Part shown: in pieces, positions 47,639 through 57,788 of the stretch | Numbering within the stretch: position 1 is the first letter of the stretch | Layout: each line of letters begins with the position of its first letter | DNA from: Chloropicon primus | Taxonomy: Eukaryota > Chlorophyta > Chloropicophyceae > Chloropicales > Chloropicaceae | Direction of reading: 5' to 3' | Length of the DNA stretch: 64,000 nt | Assembly: GCA_023205875.1 (NCBI GenBank) | Contig: CP060757.1 | Span: 372,001 to 436,000 of the forward strand | Made by a program: the position numbers and the translations under genes | The notes under the pieces: generated by a model | Seen by the model: the letters and a program-made list of their open reading frames with translations, nothing else | The model's database searches: none | Told to the model about the DNA's origin: nothing

Positions 47639-48919
47639 ATGGCGGAGAACCGATGGAGGGTCCTCGTGGGGGACGACCTGGGATACGTCAAGGGGGTGGA
47701 TCTTAAGGGTGGTGCGGAGGGGGCGGAGTGGGCGAGCGAGCGGGTGACGAGGTTCACGAACGAGAAGTTTGAGGAGACGGAGGCCGAGGCGGGCCTGGAG
47801 GACACTTCTTCTCGTTCCGGCGCCGTGGTGTCGGTGTGCGCCCTTCCGCAGGGCGACTTGGAGACCCCCGTCGCCATCGGAAGGAAGAGCGGCCGGGTGG
47901 ATCTGCTGGACGCGTCAACGGGGTCGTACCTCGGCCCGCCGCTCCTGCGCGCGGACACCTTGTCGAAGCCTGACAGCGAGCTCTTGGGTCTCCGAAGTTG
48001 CTCGCCTGGGCTGGTGAGCTGCACGAGCGGGGGGATCGTGGAGCTTTGGAGGTGGGAGAACTCGGAGTCCGGAATCGTGTTGCCGGCCGAGGAGTCCGAC
48101 GCCGGGTTGGACACCGTCGCCGCGACTCGTGCGGAGCCGTCCAAGGGGGGGAGCGTTCCTGGCCGCGTCGTGGAGGCCTTCGAGGTGAGCTCTTCCGGGA
48201 GCGGAACCGACGTGAAAATCGCGACGGGCGGGCGGGAGAACAACTTGAAGGTGTGGGACTTGGAGACTGGCGAGGCCGTTTTCGTGGGAAGGAGCCCCAA
48301 GCCGAACGAGCTCGGCATTTGGGACAAGCCCTGGATAACGTGCATGAGCTTTCTCCCCCAAGCGTCCCCCACGAGCCAAGTCATCCTGTGCGGGACGGCG
48401 AACCACCAGCTGAGGCTGTACGACTGGAGGGTGAAGAGGAGGCCAGTCATGGAACTGGAGTGGGGGGAAAACAGAATCACGTGCTTGTGCCTGGACGACC
48501 CAGGTGTGCCAGAGAAAGTTTGGTGCGCCAACGCCATTGGGCAGATCCGCCTTCTCGACCTGAAGATGAACTACTCGATGACAACGAGTCCCGCAGAGGG
48601 CATGAGCATGGCTGGATCCCTCAAGGGCTCCCTCGGGTGCGTCAAGTCGTTGCAGAGGCCCCCCGATGCCAGCAAGCCTCTGCTGCTGTCTTGTGGGCTG
48701 GACAGGTTTGTGAGAGTCTTCGACCTTCGAAAGAGGAAGCAGGTGTGCTCGGTGTATCTCAAGCAGTACTTGAAGGCCCTGCACGTCGTGGAAGCGGAGG
48801 AAGTGCAGGAGGCGGCCCCAGCTCGTAGCAGAAGTTTGGACGACGTGGAGGAAAGCGAGTACGTGCACGAGGTGGACGAGGATAGAAAGAGGAAGAAGAG
48901 GAGGAAGGGGAGTAAATAG
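47639..48919 (+). CDS. WDR74: WD-repeat ribosome biogenesis factor WDR74/Nsa1
   Basis: A nucleolar factor for 60S subunit assembly. It is 426 residues, intronless, from the ATG at 47639. The seven-bladed propeller is recognisable: IATGGRENNLKVWDLETGE, then a WDR74-specific IWDKPWITCMSFLP, VILCGTANHQLRLYDWRV, and LLSCGLDRFVRVFDL followed by VYLKQYLKALHV, the diagnostic WDR74 end of the propeller. A basic C-terminal tail (KRKKRRKGSK) is a likely nucleolar signal. The first blades carry inserts. Confidence 0.9.
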   Translation: MAENRWRVLVGDDLGYVKGVDLKGGAEGAEWASERVTRFTNEKFEETEAEAGLEDTSSRSGAVVSVCALPQGDLETPVAIGRKSGRVDLLDASTGSYLGPPLLRADTLSKPDSELLGLRSCSPGLVSCTSGGIVELWRWENSESGIVLPAEESDAGLDTVAATRAEPSKGGSVPGRVVEAFEVSSSGSGTDVKIATGGRENNLKVWDLETGEAVFVGRSPKPNELGIWDKPWITCMSFLPQASPTSQVILCGTANHQLRLYDWRVKRRPVMELEWGENRITCLCLDDPGVPEKVWCANAIGQIRLLDLKMNYSMTTSPAEGMSMAGSLKGSLGCVKSLQRPPDASKPLLLSCGLDRFVRVFDLRKRKQVCSVYLKQYLKALHVVEAEEVQEAAPARSRSLDDVEESEYVHEVDEDRKRKKRRKGSK

Positions 48920-49103
48920 ACGGCAAAAGAAATACAATAAGAAGACTCACGGCGTCACTTAAGTTTGATTCAAGGCAGAGCTCCTTGTCTCCACTTACAA
49001 TTACACACAAATCAGATGGAAAAGTTTATATTCTACTAAAAACTTTTGTACACACTTTCCGTCGAGCGCCCCAGCACGAGTGGCTTCCTGGCCTCCCGCC
49101 CTA

Positions 49104-50270
49104 CTACTGTATCTTTCCTAGCCAGTACGCGAGGGGGAGCTGCGCCATGGCAATGCCAAGGAGCATGTAAGACTGCCTCTTGGAGTGCTGCTTGCTCGCC
49201 TGCCGTGTCTGCGAGTACAGGATCCTCTTGAAGGTCTTGACCAGGAAGACTCCCATGCACAGCGTCCCCCACGCCAGTGCCACGTAGTAGCCCATGTGCC
49301 CCGCGAACATCCCCACGAAGACCTGAGTGGTGACGTGCACAAAGATGTAGCCGCCATAAGCACACAGGTCGAAAAGGGGGACTCCGATGTTGCTCGGCTG
49401 ATTCGAGTTCAGGATGTACATAGCCGTCTTCAGCAGGCACACCTCGAGGGCCCAGATGAAGAGGCCGGCCCACACGAGCTGGCCGAACTTCTCCGGGCTG
49501 AACTGGCTGCCAGAGGCCTTGACCGCGGAGCTCGCGCTGGAATACGCGTAGATCAGGGAGGACAGCACGCAGTAGGTGTTGAATGCCATGGCCGGGATGT
49601 ACAAGTCCGGGGCATTGAGGTCGTGCCTCGGCGGCTTGAAGTGGAACCCTCCCGGCACTTGCTCCGGGATTCTCGTCCAGGACCCCTTGTGAATGAAAGG
49701 ACAAAGCAGCAGCCGCATCTTGTTCACCACGTATTTCGTGTTCACGTTGAAGTAGTACTGCAAAGTCTTGGTGAGCGGGCCGGAGAAGAAGTTCATCCGG
49801 TTCTGCATGAACTGCTGAGCCTTTTCGCCATACGCCTGCGAGAGAGGACGCGGACGGGCCGAGAGCCAAACACGACGAAAGAGGCACACGCCCACGCACG
49901 CACGCATGCACGCGCAGAGAGAGAGAGAGGGAGAGCGGGAGGGAGTATACGTTAGTCACCTTCGACCTCTTTTCACGATCCACGCCCTTGAACCCCGACT
50001 TACCGCCACCGCCGTCTTCGCGAGAGGCGAGAACGATGAGCCCAAAATGTTCCCCGCCTCCTTGGCGAAGCCTTGGCCGCCGTTCGCATTCATGTTCATG
50101 TTCACCCCCGTGCTGTCGTAAGGGTTTCCAGCGGGACTCGGTCCACCCAACCCTCCGCTAAACTCGCCGCCCATTCCCCCTCCTCCCTCGAAACCGCCCT
50201 GGTGCGCGCTCCCTCCAGCTCCGTATCCACCGCCCATGGCGTACGGCCCTTGGCCTGCGTACGGATCCAT
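49104..50270 (-). CDS. YIF1: Golgi membrane protein YIF1 (Yip1-interacting factor), 2 exons
   Basis: Acts with Yip1 in ER-Golgi vesicle transport. Exons are 50004-50270 and 49104-49835. The 168-bp intron has GTAAGT/CAG borders and joins VA-AYGEK. The product is about 332 residues. The N-terminus is Gly/Met/Asn-rich and cytosolic, containing NPYD. Evidence: the conserved block YYFNVNTKYVVNKMRLLLCPF, then RHDLNAPDLYIPAMAFNTY, which is nearly the YIF1 signature. Four to five membrane spans follow, ending LPLAYWLGKIQ. The start codon follows a GA-rich leader. Confidence 0.93.
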
Positions 50271-50631
50271 CTCTCTCGCTCTCGCTCTTCCCTGACGCTC
50301 TCTGTCTCCCCCTTCTGTCTCCCTCGAGCTCCTCTCCTCATTTGCTTTCCTCCCCAAAAAGCAAATTGAAAAATTGAAAAACACGAGGAGATCTTGATCT
50401 TGGGATGGATGGAGGGGTTGCTTGCTTGCTTGCTTGTGTGACGTTGGAGGGAAGGGGTGGTGGGGCAGAACCGCACCGGGCTCGGTGCTCCTGAACAGCA
50501 AGGCTAATGTTTCCTAAGTGTTAGATCTATGATTCATAGATTTATATTCTAAGGCTAAACTATGGGTTGAGCTGCAGGCTGCAGCTCCTATGAGAGCCAA
50601 AGTGATGGCGACCACCACCACCACACTGGAT
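50271..50631. other. Spacer between YIF1 and the CCCH-WW gene
   Basis: The YIF1 leader is GA-rich on the gene strand. TTGC tetranucleotide repeats lie at about 50415-50435, and a short AT-rich stretch (50500-50570) probably contains the 3' end of the CCCH-WW gene. No gene is seen. Confidence 0.35.
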
Positions 50632-51023
50632 TCAGAAGAAGGCGGGTTCGTTCCACTGCGTTTTCCCCGTTCTAACGTTGTAGTAGTACTTCTCTCCTGT
50701 CTCCGGCGCGACGTACTCCTTCCACTCGCCTGGAACTCGCTGGCCCACCGCCTGCGCAGGCGGGGACTGTTGCTGGAGTCCGCTCGCCGCCGCGCCAGCG
50801 TACGTGGAGGGGGGCGGGCTGCTCGGGTGGGATCCTGCCTGGGCCTGAGACATGGGGGGGGCGCCCATGGTCGTGGCGATGGGGGAGGGCTGGTTGACTA
50901 TCGGCCTGGCGGAGCTCATAACCGCTCCAGGCCGCTGGGCCGGGGCCGCGGGTTGTTGACCCTGGCCCGGCTGGGCTGCCCAGCCACCCGCACCAGGGGG
51001 GACGGAGCCCGGAGGGGGCTGAA

Positions 51024-51055
<32 letters not shown>

Positions 51056-52374
51056 GGCATGCCGCTGTACACGTTCTGCCATATCGAGCTGCTGTTGGCG
51101 ACCGTGCTCGTCGCCGCACCGCTGCCCTCCGGGACCCTGAAATTCCAAAGGTTCGTGTTCATCCCTGGGGCGCTCTGAGAAGCTGGCCCCTGGGGCGCCT
51201 GCTGTTTGCTCATTTCAGGGGGCACGCCTCCAGCCACCCCTGCTCCTCCTGCTCCCGCCCAGTTCTGCCAGTTTCCGGGGGGCGGGCCTTGGGTGAACTG
51301 GCCCTGCCCTCCCGGAAGCCTGGCCTTCTGGTGGTGGGCGACCCCACCGTGCATCGCAGGCATCTGCTGCTGCTGGGGGTGTTGGGGGTGCATCTGGCTA
51401 CCCTGGCTCACGCCTTGCCCCCCTTGCATCCGCACTTGGTGCTGCCCACCCCAAGCGCTGGGTTGCTGCTGCTGGGGCGCAGGAATGGGCACCTGCTGCT
51501 GCTGCCTCTGCTGTTGCGGAGGCACTCCCGCGCCACCGGCTTGGTTTTGGCTTGCCTGGCTCCAAGACACGGTGTTCATCCACGAACTCCCCATACCAGA
51601 GTAACCCGAACTCTGGGGAAAGTTCGAATACCCAGAGCCAGGTTGCTGCCCTGAACCCTGGGGAACTTGTCCCTGCATTGGAGGGGGCATGGGGCCACCG
51701 TGTCCACCGGGTACGAGTTGCTGCTGCTGCTGCTGCTGCAAATGCTGCTGGAGGTGGGGAGCCGCTGCGTAGCCTTGGAGATGTTGCGGGTTCGAATGCT
51801 GGGCACCACCCACCTGCTGCACCGGTGCGCCTGCCGGATGGCCCTGAGGCGGAGGAGGTCTACCAGCAATGTCGGCAAACATGCCGCTGGGCTGAACCTG
51901 CGACACCGCTTGCGGCCTTTGCCCCTGCATCATGTAGCCGTGAGGCTGGGGCGGGTGAAGCTGAGCTTGACCCTGAGCCATTTGCACCGGGTGCCCTGCT
52001 GGTGGCCCCCCCGATACTTGCGACATGCTTTGTGGAGGCCTGGGGATGCTGACCGTCTGGGCTGGAGGCGGTTGGTGCACCTGCTGCTGCTGCTGCTGCT
52101 GCCGAGCAGCCCCACCGCCCTGCTGATTTACACTCGCTGTCTGCTGAGCCAGTTGCGCCTGCTTCCTCGACGGGAGCTTCCTAAGTTCGCTCTCTCCGTG
52201 CGCAAAGTTGCATCTGTCCCCAAATCTGCACCCCTCGGGCGACTGCCATCTCAGGCAAAGCTTGGTCTTCGCGTTCTCCGCCGTGCCCCTGAACCCGCGC
52301 CTCGTGCCTGATTGTGATTGTGAGCTGCCGGAGCCATCGTTCTGGTCACGGTGTGACCTCGAGCCCCCTTCCAT
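50632..52374 (-). CDS. CCCH zinc-finger and WW-domain protein, Q/P/G-rich
   Basis: A 580-residue intronless protein. A single CCCH finger (C-x8-C-x5-C-x3-H, about residues 40-59: CLRWQSPEGCRFGDRCNFAH) suggests RNA binding. A long Gln/Pro/Gly-rich disordered middle (about 75-545) holds several polyglutamine runs. The extreme C-terminus is a WW domain (about 553-578: EYVAPETGEKYYYNVRTGKT, then QWNEP). The WW domain would recruit proline-rich partners such as splicing or polyadenylation factors. A CCCH finger plus C-terminal WW is an uncommon pairing; no orthologue is named. Confidence 0.8.
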
Positions 52375-53353
52375 TACTCTATATTCTCAACAAACCAAAA
52401 AAAAACTGTTTTCTCTAAAGGATGAAAGACTAAGCACCCTGGACCGAGCCGCCTGCACGCACGCCGCAAGAGCCAAACGCAAACAACAGAGTCTTTCCGC
52501 GTCAGTTTCACCCTCGAAAGCGCGAGTGGGGCAACGGAGACGAAACGGAAAGAGCAATCCATCGCGGAGGATGTGACCCATCCCCCGAAACATCCGTCGC
52601 AGTTGGCCTTTCCGAGTCCCAGAACCTCGCGAGGGCCTCCGCCGAGCCCTTCTTCTCACTTACCTATGCGCACACAACGGTATACAACGCACGAGCGAAT
52701 GTTACGCGCTCCGCTCGACGTCTGGATGGATACAAGTCCCGTGACCTCTCGAGAGTTAGGGCCCTCCGTGGTCTCTCTCCTCGCTTCCGCGTGTAGGGCT
52801 TCCGCACGCGCGAGTGTGTTCCTTTTGGTTGTCCCTTCGCCCCTCCTCAGCATGAGCTCTTCCCTGTCGACCAGATACCACCACCACGTCCCTTCGTTCG
52901 CTCTCGGCCCTGTCCTCTCTCCCTTCTGTCCTTCACTCCGAGTGCGCGCGCTCTCCCCGCGCTCTCCCCCCTGTTGAATTCCCCTCTTTAGGTTTTCAAG
53001 GCTTCGTCGCCTCGAGGGAGAGGGGACAGAGGAGCAAGGAGGATCGGGGGGGGGGCATTGGCACTGGGGGCATTGGGGGCAATGGGGGGGGGAGGAAGGC
53101 ATGGAGGTGTTATGGGTTCCCTTGGCTGCTTCCAATGAGGGGTGAGGTCAGGATCATCGATATGTCTTCGATGATGGATGATTTGTTGCTTGCAATATTT
53201 CGTTGCCGATTATAATCATGCTTTGTGCTTTATTATTTGTTATTACAGTTTGTGTGCAGACGAGTTGCCTGTGCACCGCAGTGAGCCGCGGCCCAACAAG
53301 CCTTCTTGCTTGGTGCACCCACACAACCCCAACGCGCGCCTCTCTCCACTCCA
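52375..53353. other. 979-bp intergenic region with dispersed repeat copy
   Basis: Upstream of the CCCH-WW gene and downstream of TMEM161, both on the minus strand. It holds the inverted copy of the dispersed repeat (about 53067-53114), a G-run region and an AT-rich 3' stretch (about 53190-53250). Open frames here have low-complexity translations; no gene is supported. Confidence 0.45.
53067..53114. repeat. Dispersed ~47-bp repeat, copy 2 (inverted)
   Basis: The reverse complement reads CATAACACCTCCATGCCTTC followed by C-runs with CATTGCCCC, as in 38558-38604. The G-run length differs slightly. Confidence 0.85.
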
Positions 53354-54664
53354 TCACCTGAAAACCCCGGCTCTCCTCAAGTACAGGGCGACGAGGAAGA
53401 TGACAGACCAGTTGCAGCTGCCCCACCACAGCAGGTAGGACGCGACGAGTTCCCAGATGAATTGCCCTGGCAGGTTCGCCGCGCCAGTCGGCACGTCCAC
53501 CTCCCCCCCCCTGTTCAACAAGCTCAGGTTCAGGGGGACGAGAGAGATGAGAAGGAGCGGGAGGGTTATCCCCTGGACGCTCACCTTCCCGAGCACGTAG
53601 AGCCTCCTTTGCAGGGCGGACTTCAAGTACTTGGCCAAGGCCGACAGAGTCTCGGCGTTGTCGGTGCTGTGCTTCGTCTCGTACCACTCCACGAGTCCCC
53701 GGTCCAGGAAAGCCTGGAGCATCGGCCTGATAATCGCCAGGTGGGCCACGACGACGAACATCACTGCGGCCGCGTACATCGCGCCCTTGCCGTCGCTGGG
53801 GCCCATGCAAGCGAGGAGGAGAGGCGCTACCATGGCCGTGTGCCACACGACTTGCAGCGAGCCTCTCCTCTTCAGATACTTTGCGCCCCAGTGGAAGTCG
53901 GCCTGCGAAGTTGCGATGGACATGTTGTAGGACTGCGTTATCCTCAGCGCGGAGGAGAAGACGCAGGCGCTCACGTAACCGGCGAGGACGGAGATCAGAG
54001 TCGCCGTCAGGTGGTTTGGAATCTTCACCTTCGTCGCGTCCAGGCCCGTGAAGACTTCTCTCTTCTTCAAAATCTCACTGAACGCCGCCAGGGTCTTGGT
54101 AACAGAGTCTTCCAGCGTAGTGTGGAGAACCAAGTCTGACTTGTACAGCAGAAGCCAGTACGTTGAGCCCACGCCAAGAAAGAAGAGCAGAATCAGGCCA
54201 TACCTCTCGTACTTTGAGGTCGTCTGATCCAGGAACACCGTGTTCAGCGTGTTGTAAATGCAGAGCAGGAAGGACACGACGCACATCCCTGGCAGCATCG
54301 TGTTCCTGGTGTCCATCACGGAGGACAACGCGAATGTCGCCACGCAGTTGGTCCCGATACCAAACAGGAGTGTGACACTCTGGTCAAAAGTAGAAAAGTG
54401 CTTGATCTCGTACGATGCCGCCCGACTGAGCTTGACCACCGCGAGGGACGGGAACTCGTACTGCTTCTCGCCCTTCTTCCCCTTCTTCCCCTTCTTCCCC
54501 TCCGACGCCCCCGTGACAACTCGCTCGTCATTCTTTCCGGCGTGCAAAAGGTAGACACTCAGAGCTCCGAAAAACCTGCTCGCGAGGCTCAACCACGCCG
54601 TGCTCGCAAAGGTAGAGAAGAGCGTCACCGCTGCGTACATCCATGTTGCCGATCCCAGATTCAT
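53354..54664 (-). CDS. TMEM161-family multi-pass membrane protein
   Basis: About 436 residues from the ATG at 54664 (MNLGSATWMY); the frame upstream is CA-repeat derived. Eight or more hydrophobic segments. A Lys/Gly-rich loop (about 70-85) and the order of blocks follow animal TMEM161A/B: LSRAASYEIKHF, then SYNMSIATSQADFHWGAK, MAPLLLACM, LAIIRPMLQAFLDRGLVEW, and a final SYLLWWGSCNWSVIFLVALY. TMEM161B modulates excitability in animals, but the molecular activity is unknown. Intronless. Confidence 0.78.
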   Translation of the reverse strand: MNLGSATWMYAAVTLFSTFASTAWLSLASRFFGALSVYLLHAGKNDERVVTGASEGKKGKKGKKGEKQYEFPSLAVVKLSRAASYEIKHFSTFDQSVTLLFGIGTNCVATFALSSVMDTRNTMLPGMCVVSFLLCIYNTLNTVFLDQTTSKYERYGLILLFFLGVGSTYWLLLYKSDLVLHTTLEDSVTKTLAAFSEILKKREVFTGLDATKVKIPNHLTATLISVLAGYVSACVFSSALRITQSYNMSIATSQADFHWGAKYLKRRGSLQVVWHTAMVAPLLLACMGPSDGKGAMYAAAVMFVVVAHLAIIRPMLQAFLDRGLVEWYETKHSTDNAETLSALAKYLKSALQRRLYVLGKVSVQGITLPLLLISLVPLNLSLLNRGGEVDVPTGAANLPGQFIWELVASYLLWWGSCNWSVIFLVALYLRRAGVFR

Positions 54665-55155
54665 TTCCTCCCCTCTACCCCGATCACACCCCCCCACACA
54701 CACACACACAAACCGCCGTACCCCCCCACACACACACAAACCCCTCTCCCCTCACCCCTCCTCACCACACAAAGCCGCCGTACCCACACCCACCAACCCC
54801 TCTCTCACCCACCCCGCTCACCCCTCCTCACCACACACAACCTCTGTGCCCTACCCACCAACTCCTCCCTCCTCTCCCCTTCGCCGACACGCTGCGCTCC
54901 CGTCTGTTGCTGCTCTCCTCGATCGATCGCGAGGGGCGAGGGCTGAGGGCGGGAGTCTGAGGCGGAGTGCCGACGGCGGGCGTGGAGGGAGCGAGGGAGG
55001 AGTATTCGAACGAAACCATCTCGTCTTTCTCTTTCGTTTGACACCTTGGTTGGAAGGTTTCGTGCATGGTCTGAGGACACGCGAGACGAATTAGACCACC
55101 AACAACTGGTGCCGAGTGGACCCCTGGATCGCGGGGAGAAGACTTGCTATTTGGC
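54665..55155. promoter_or_regulatory. Divergent region TMEM161 / unknown gene, with CA/CCCC-rich array
   Basis: An imperfect array of CACACACA and CCCCTCACCCC units spans about 54688-54845. A GATCGATC lies at 54921-54928. The rest is mixed. No gene is seen. Confidence 0.4.
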
Positions 55156-56310
55156 ATGGAGGCTCTGGCGAGGGCGGCACACCGAGGGAGTCGCTCCGTG
55201 AGGAGGATACCCCTGTCTCCGTCGTCGTTGTCGTCGCAAGATGAACTGTCGCACCCGTTGTTGTTGTTGTGGGGAAGTGGAGGAACGCCAAGCTCTTCAA
55301 GCGGAACGCCAAGCTCTTCAAGCGGAACGCCTGGGACACGGACACCGCGGAGGGGATCCCCCCACAGCTTGTATCGCCGGGAGGTGCTCGGCCCCTGGGG
55401 GGAGAGGGGGTGCGGGTTCGACGCCGGCGACGGCGTGACCACGGGAAGGTGGGCGCAAAGGGTGCGCTCGTGGGAGAGCTTTGGGCGGGGACAGGTCTGG
55501 GCAGACGACTTGGTGTTGGGGGGCGTCAGAGGTGGGAAGACCGTGAGCGAGGCAGAGGGCCAGAGGAGGGGCCCCAAGGTGAAGCTGTACAAGGCGAAGC
55601 CGAGGAAGGGGGGGGGGAGGCCCAAGGGTGGCGACGACGGGGGTGGGGACGAAAGCGAGGCGTCCGGCCACGAGGGGGGGGGGGAGGAACCCAACAACTT
55701 TGAATTCTTGAACCCCAACAGGAAGGAAAGGGACTACAAACTCTTGGCCATCCAGGGCATCGTGCTTATCGTCATCTCGATTGCGATGAGCAATGTGATC
55801 GGCAACTCCGTCGTCCTGAACGCCGTTCAGTTGTGCGGCAGCAAGGGCGCTTTCTTCAGGAAATCAGGCGCTTGGAGGCTCGGGAAACTTGGCATGTTTT
55901 TCCCGGAGTGGGTCGGGAAGCACGGAGGCGTCAAGGCGCTGTGCGATCTGATCGACGAGGAGGTGAAGGCGCTGAGCGAGGCCAAGGAGCGGCAAGTTGT
56001 GTTGCTGGAGGGCGAAGAGGGCGGCAAGCAAGACGAGGTGAAGGCACAGAAATCGTCGCTGGCCGTGCTTCAAACCGCTATTGAGGCCCTTTGCGTCCTC
56101 CTGGAGGATAAACAAGTGCTCTTGAGGGCAAGAGAGGAGTTGGACTCCCAAGGAGACGGAAAAGGACTCGAGGCCACGCTCTCTGCCCTTTCTGGAGAAG
56201 AATCCCAAGCCATGCTTCCCCTGGCAGAGACCACCACGGAGGATGAGGTCGTGGCCAAGGGCATCGCTCAAGCTGCGAAGAGAATCCAAAGCATTCTCGT
56301 GAATTCATGA
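55156..56310 (+). CDS. Unknown single-pass membrane protein, possibly organelle-targeted
   Basis: 384 residues from the ATG at 55156 (MEALARAAHRG). The N-terminus is Arg/Ser-rich without early acidic residues and could be a transit peptide. It contains a duplicated SSSSGTP unit (DNA repeats at about 55286-55329). A basic Gly-rich linker (about 150-185) is followed by one membrane span (about 199-219, LLAIQGIVLIVISIAMSNVIG). The C-terminal domain (about 230-384) is helical, with acidic-heptad character. The family is not recognised. Intronless. Confidence 0.6.
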   Translation: MEALARAAHRGSRSVRRIPLSPSSLSSQDELSHPLLLLWGSGGTPSSSSGTPSSSSGTPGTRTPRRGSPHSLYRREVLGPWGERGCGFDAGDGVTTGRWAQRVRSWESFGRGQVWADDLVLGGVRGGKTVSEAEGQRRGPKVKLYKAKPRKGGGRPKGGDDGGGDESEASGHEGGGEEPNNFEFLNPNRKERDYKLLAIQGIVLIVISIAMSNVIGNSVVLNAVQLCGSKGAFFRKSGAWRLGKLGMFFPEWVGKHGGVKALCDLIDEEVKALSEAKERQVVLLEGEEGGKQDEVKAQKSSLAVLQTAIEALCVLLEDKQVLLRAREELDSQGDGKGLEATLSALSGEESQAMLPLAETTTEDEVVAKGIAQAAKRIQSILVNS

Positions 56311-57072
56311 AAAGACTTTTTTGTATAGTTATATAAAGATTCTCCTTCCTTCCTTCAGGACTTGGAAGCAGGTACGGGAGAAGTTGAGCACCTACACAGA
56401 TAAGTCACGAAAGGACGGTAAGAAAATCACAGTCAATACTGGAAGCACAAAGGCAAGTTCTCCTTTCCACTGAAAGAGAGAAACACGGATCAAACCAAGA
56501 TAGTTCCAAAGGCTACAAACAAGGTAGACCTTCAAAAGGAAACGCTCGCGAGGTGTAGTTCACCGAACGAGATACAGAGGTGCAACAGTGTGAAGTACTA
56601 CAGACCAAGCAAGTATTGGCTGAGTACTGAACAAGTGCAGTAACGCTCGCGAGGTGTAGTTCACCGAACGAGATACGGAGGTGCAACAGTGTGAAGTACT
56701 ACAGACCAAGCAAGTATTGGCTGAGTACTGAACAAGTGCAGCAAGTATGCAAAACAATAAGATTGCAAATAAACAACTCGACGATCAACAACGTCGACAG
56801 GGCTCCTTAGAATACTTACTTTCTTTTAAGCTCCCTTCTCACTATGCCTTCTCAAAGAAACGCCTCGCCTCTTCGACTTGCCCATGACTTGACAGACAGA
56901 GGCGCCACCCATTCCAATAGATTGGCCTTGTCCAGCAAGTGAGAACACGAGAAAACGCTTAGGGGGTTGTCCTTTGGGTGTGACCAAACTGGTATACACT
57001 GGAACCCCACCAACAGGGGAAAACCTCCAACATCCAAATCCATCGACGAGCGGAGGGAGAGGGAGGACGAGG
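56311..57072. other. 762-bp spacer containing a 101-bp tandem duplication
   Basis: AT-richer than its surroundings. A perfect-looking direct duplication occupies 56541-56742. The rest (56311-56540 and 56743-57072) shows no gene; a short CCTTCAG...GCAGGTACGG stretch (about 56352-56378) mimics splice sites but leads nowhere. Confidence 0.4.
56541..56742. repeat. Two-copy 101-bp tandem repeat
   Basis: Copy 1 is 56541-56641 and copy 2 is 56642-56742. By eye they differ at a single base (ATACAGAGG versus ATACGGAGG). The unit carries small hairpin-capable words (GGTG-TAGTT-CACC, GTTC-ACC-GAAC). No ORF is shared. Confidence 0.95.
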
Positions 57073-57731
57073 ATGACGACGACGACGACGACGACGGCTC
57101 GAGAGGAGCTGTTCGACTTGGTCGACGAAAAGTGCAAGCCACTTGGCATTACGAAAGCGAGGTCCCTCGTGCACCGCGACGGGTGAGTAGCACCAGCCAA
57201 CAACGAAGAGATTGAGACTAACGCTTGCGGCTCGTGTTCAGGGACTGGCACCAAGCTGTCCACGTCTGGGTGATGATATGGGACACGTGGGAGGTCGTGA
57301 TGCAGCAAAGGGTGCTGGAAAAGGACTCTTGGCCAGGGATGTGGGATATCAGCTCTGCTGGACATATCTCTGCGGGCGGTGAGCCCTTGGAATCTGCCCA
57401 GAGGGAGGTGGAGGAGGAGCTCGGCCTCAAGCTGCCTAAGGAGGCATTCCGATACCTGTTCTTGCACAAGCAGGAGTTTGAGGGGAAGTTTCACGGCAAG
57501 AAGTTTGTGAACAACGAGTTCAACCACGTCTACTTGGTGACCCTCAAGGAGCGCCTGCCTCGCGAGGCGTTCAAGCTGCAGAAGGAGGAGGTGCGCGACA
57601 TGAAGTTCATCGGGCTGCAGGAGCTGGGGGAGAAAATTAAGAGGGGAGACAAGGACCACTGTATTTATCTGGACCCGGACACCGACAGCAAGGTAGGGTG
57701 GCGATGTGAATCCGTGTGATCCCTTTTGCCG

Positions 57732-57788
<57 letters not shown>

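Noticed and set aside
51790-51810. GGGTTCGAATGC resembling a tRNA T-arm
   Set aside because: Lies inside the CCCH-WW coding region and no acceptor stem or anticodon arm can be drawn around it.
56352-56378. Possible small exon (CCTTCAG ... GCAGGTACGG) downstream of the unknown membrane protein
   Set aside because: No open frame joins it to either neighbour and the upstream gene already has a normal stop.
56541-56742. Tandem repeat considered as a CRISPR array
   Set aside because: Only two abutting 101-bp copies, no spacers, eukaryotic nuclear context.
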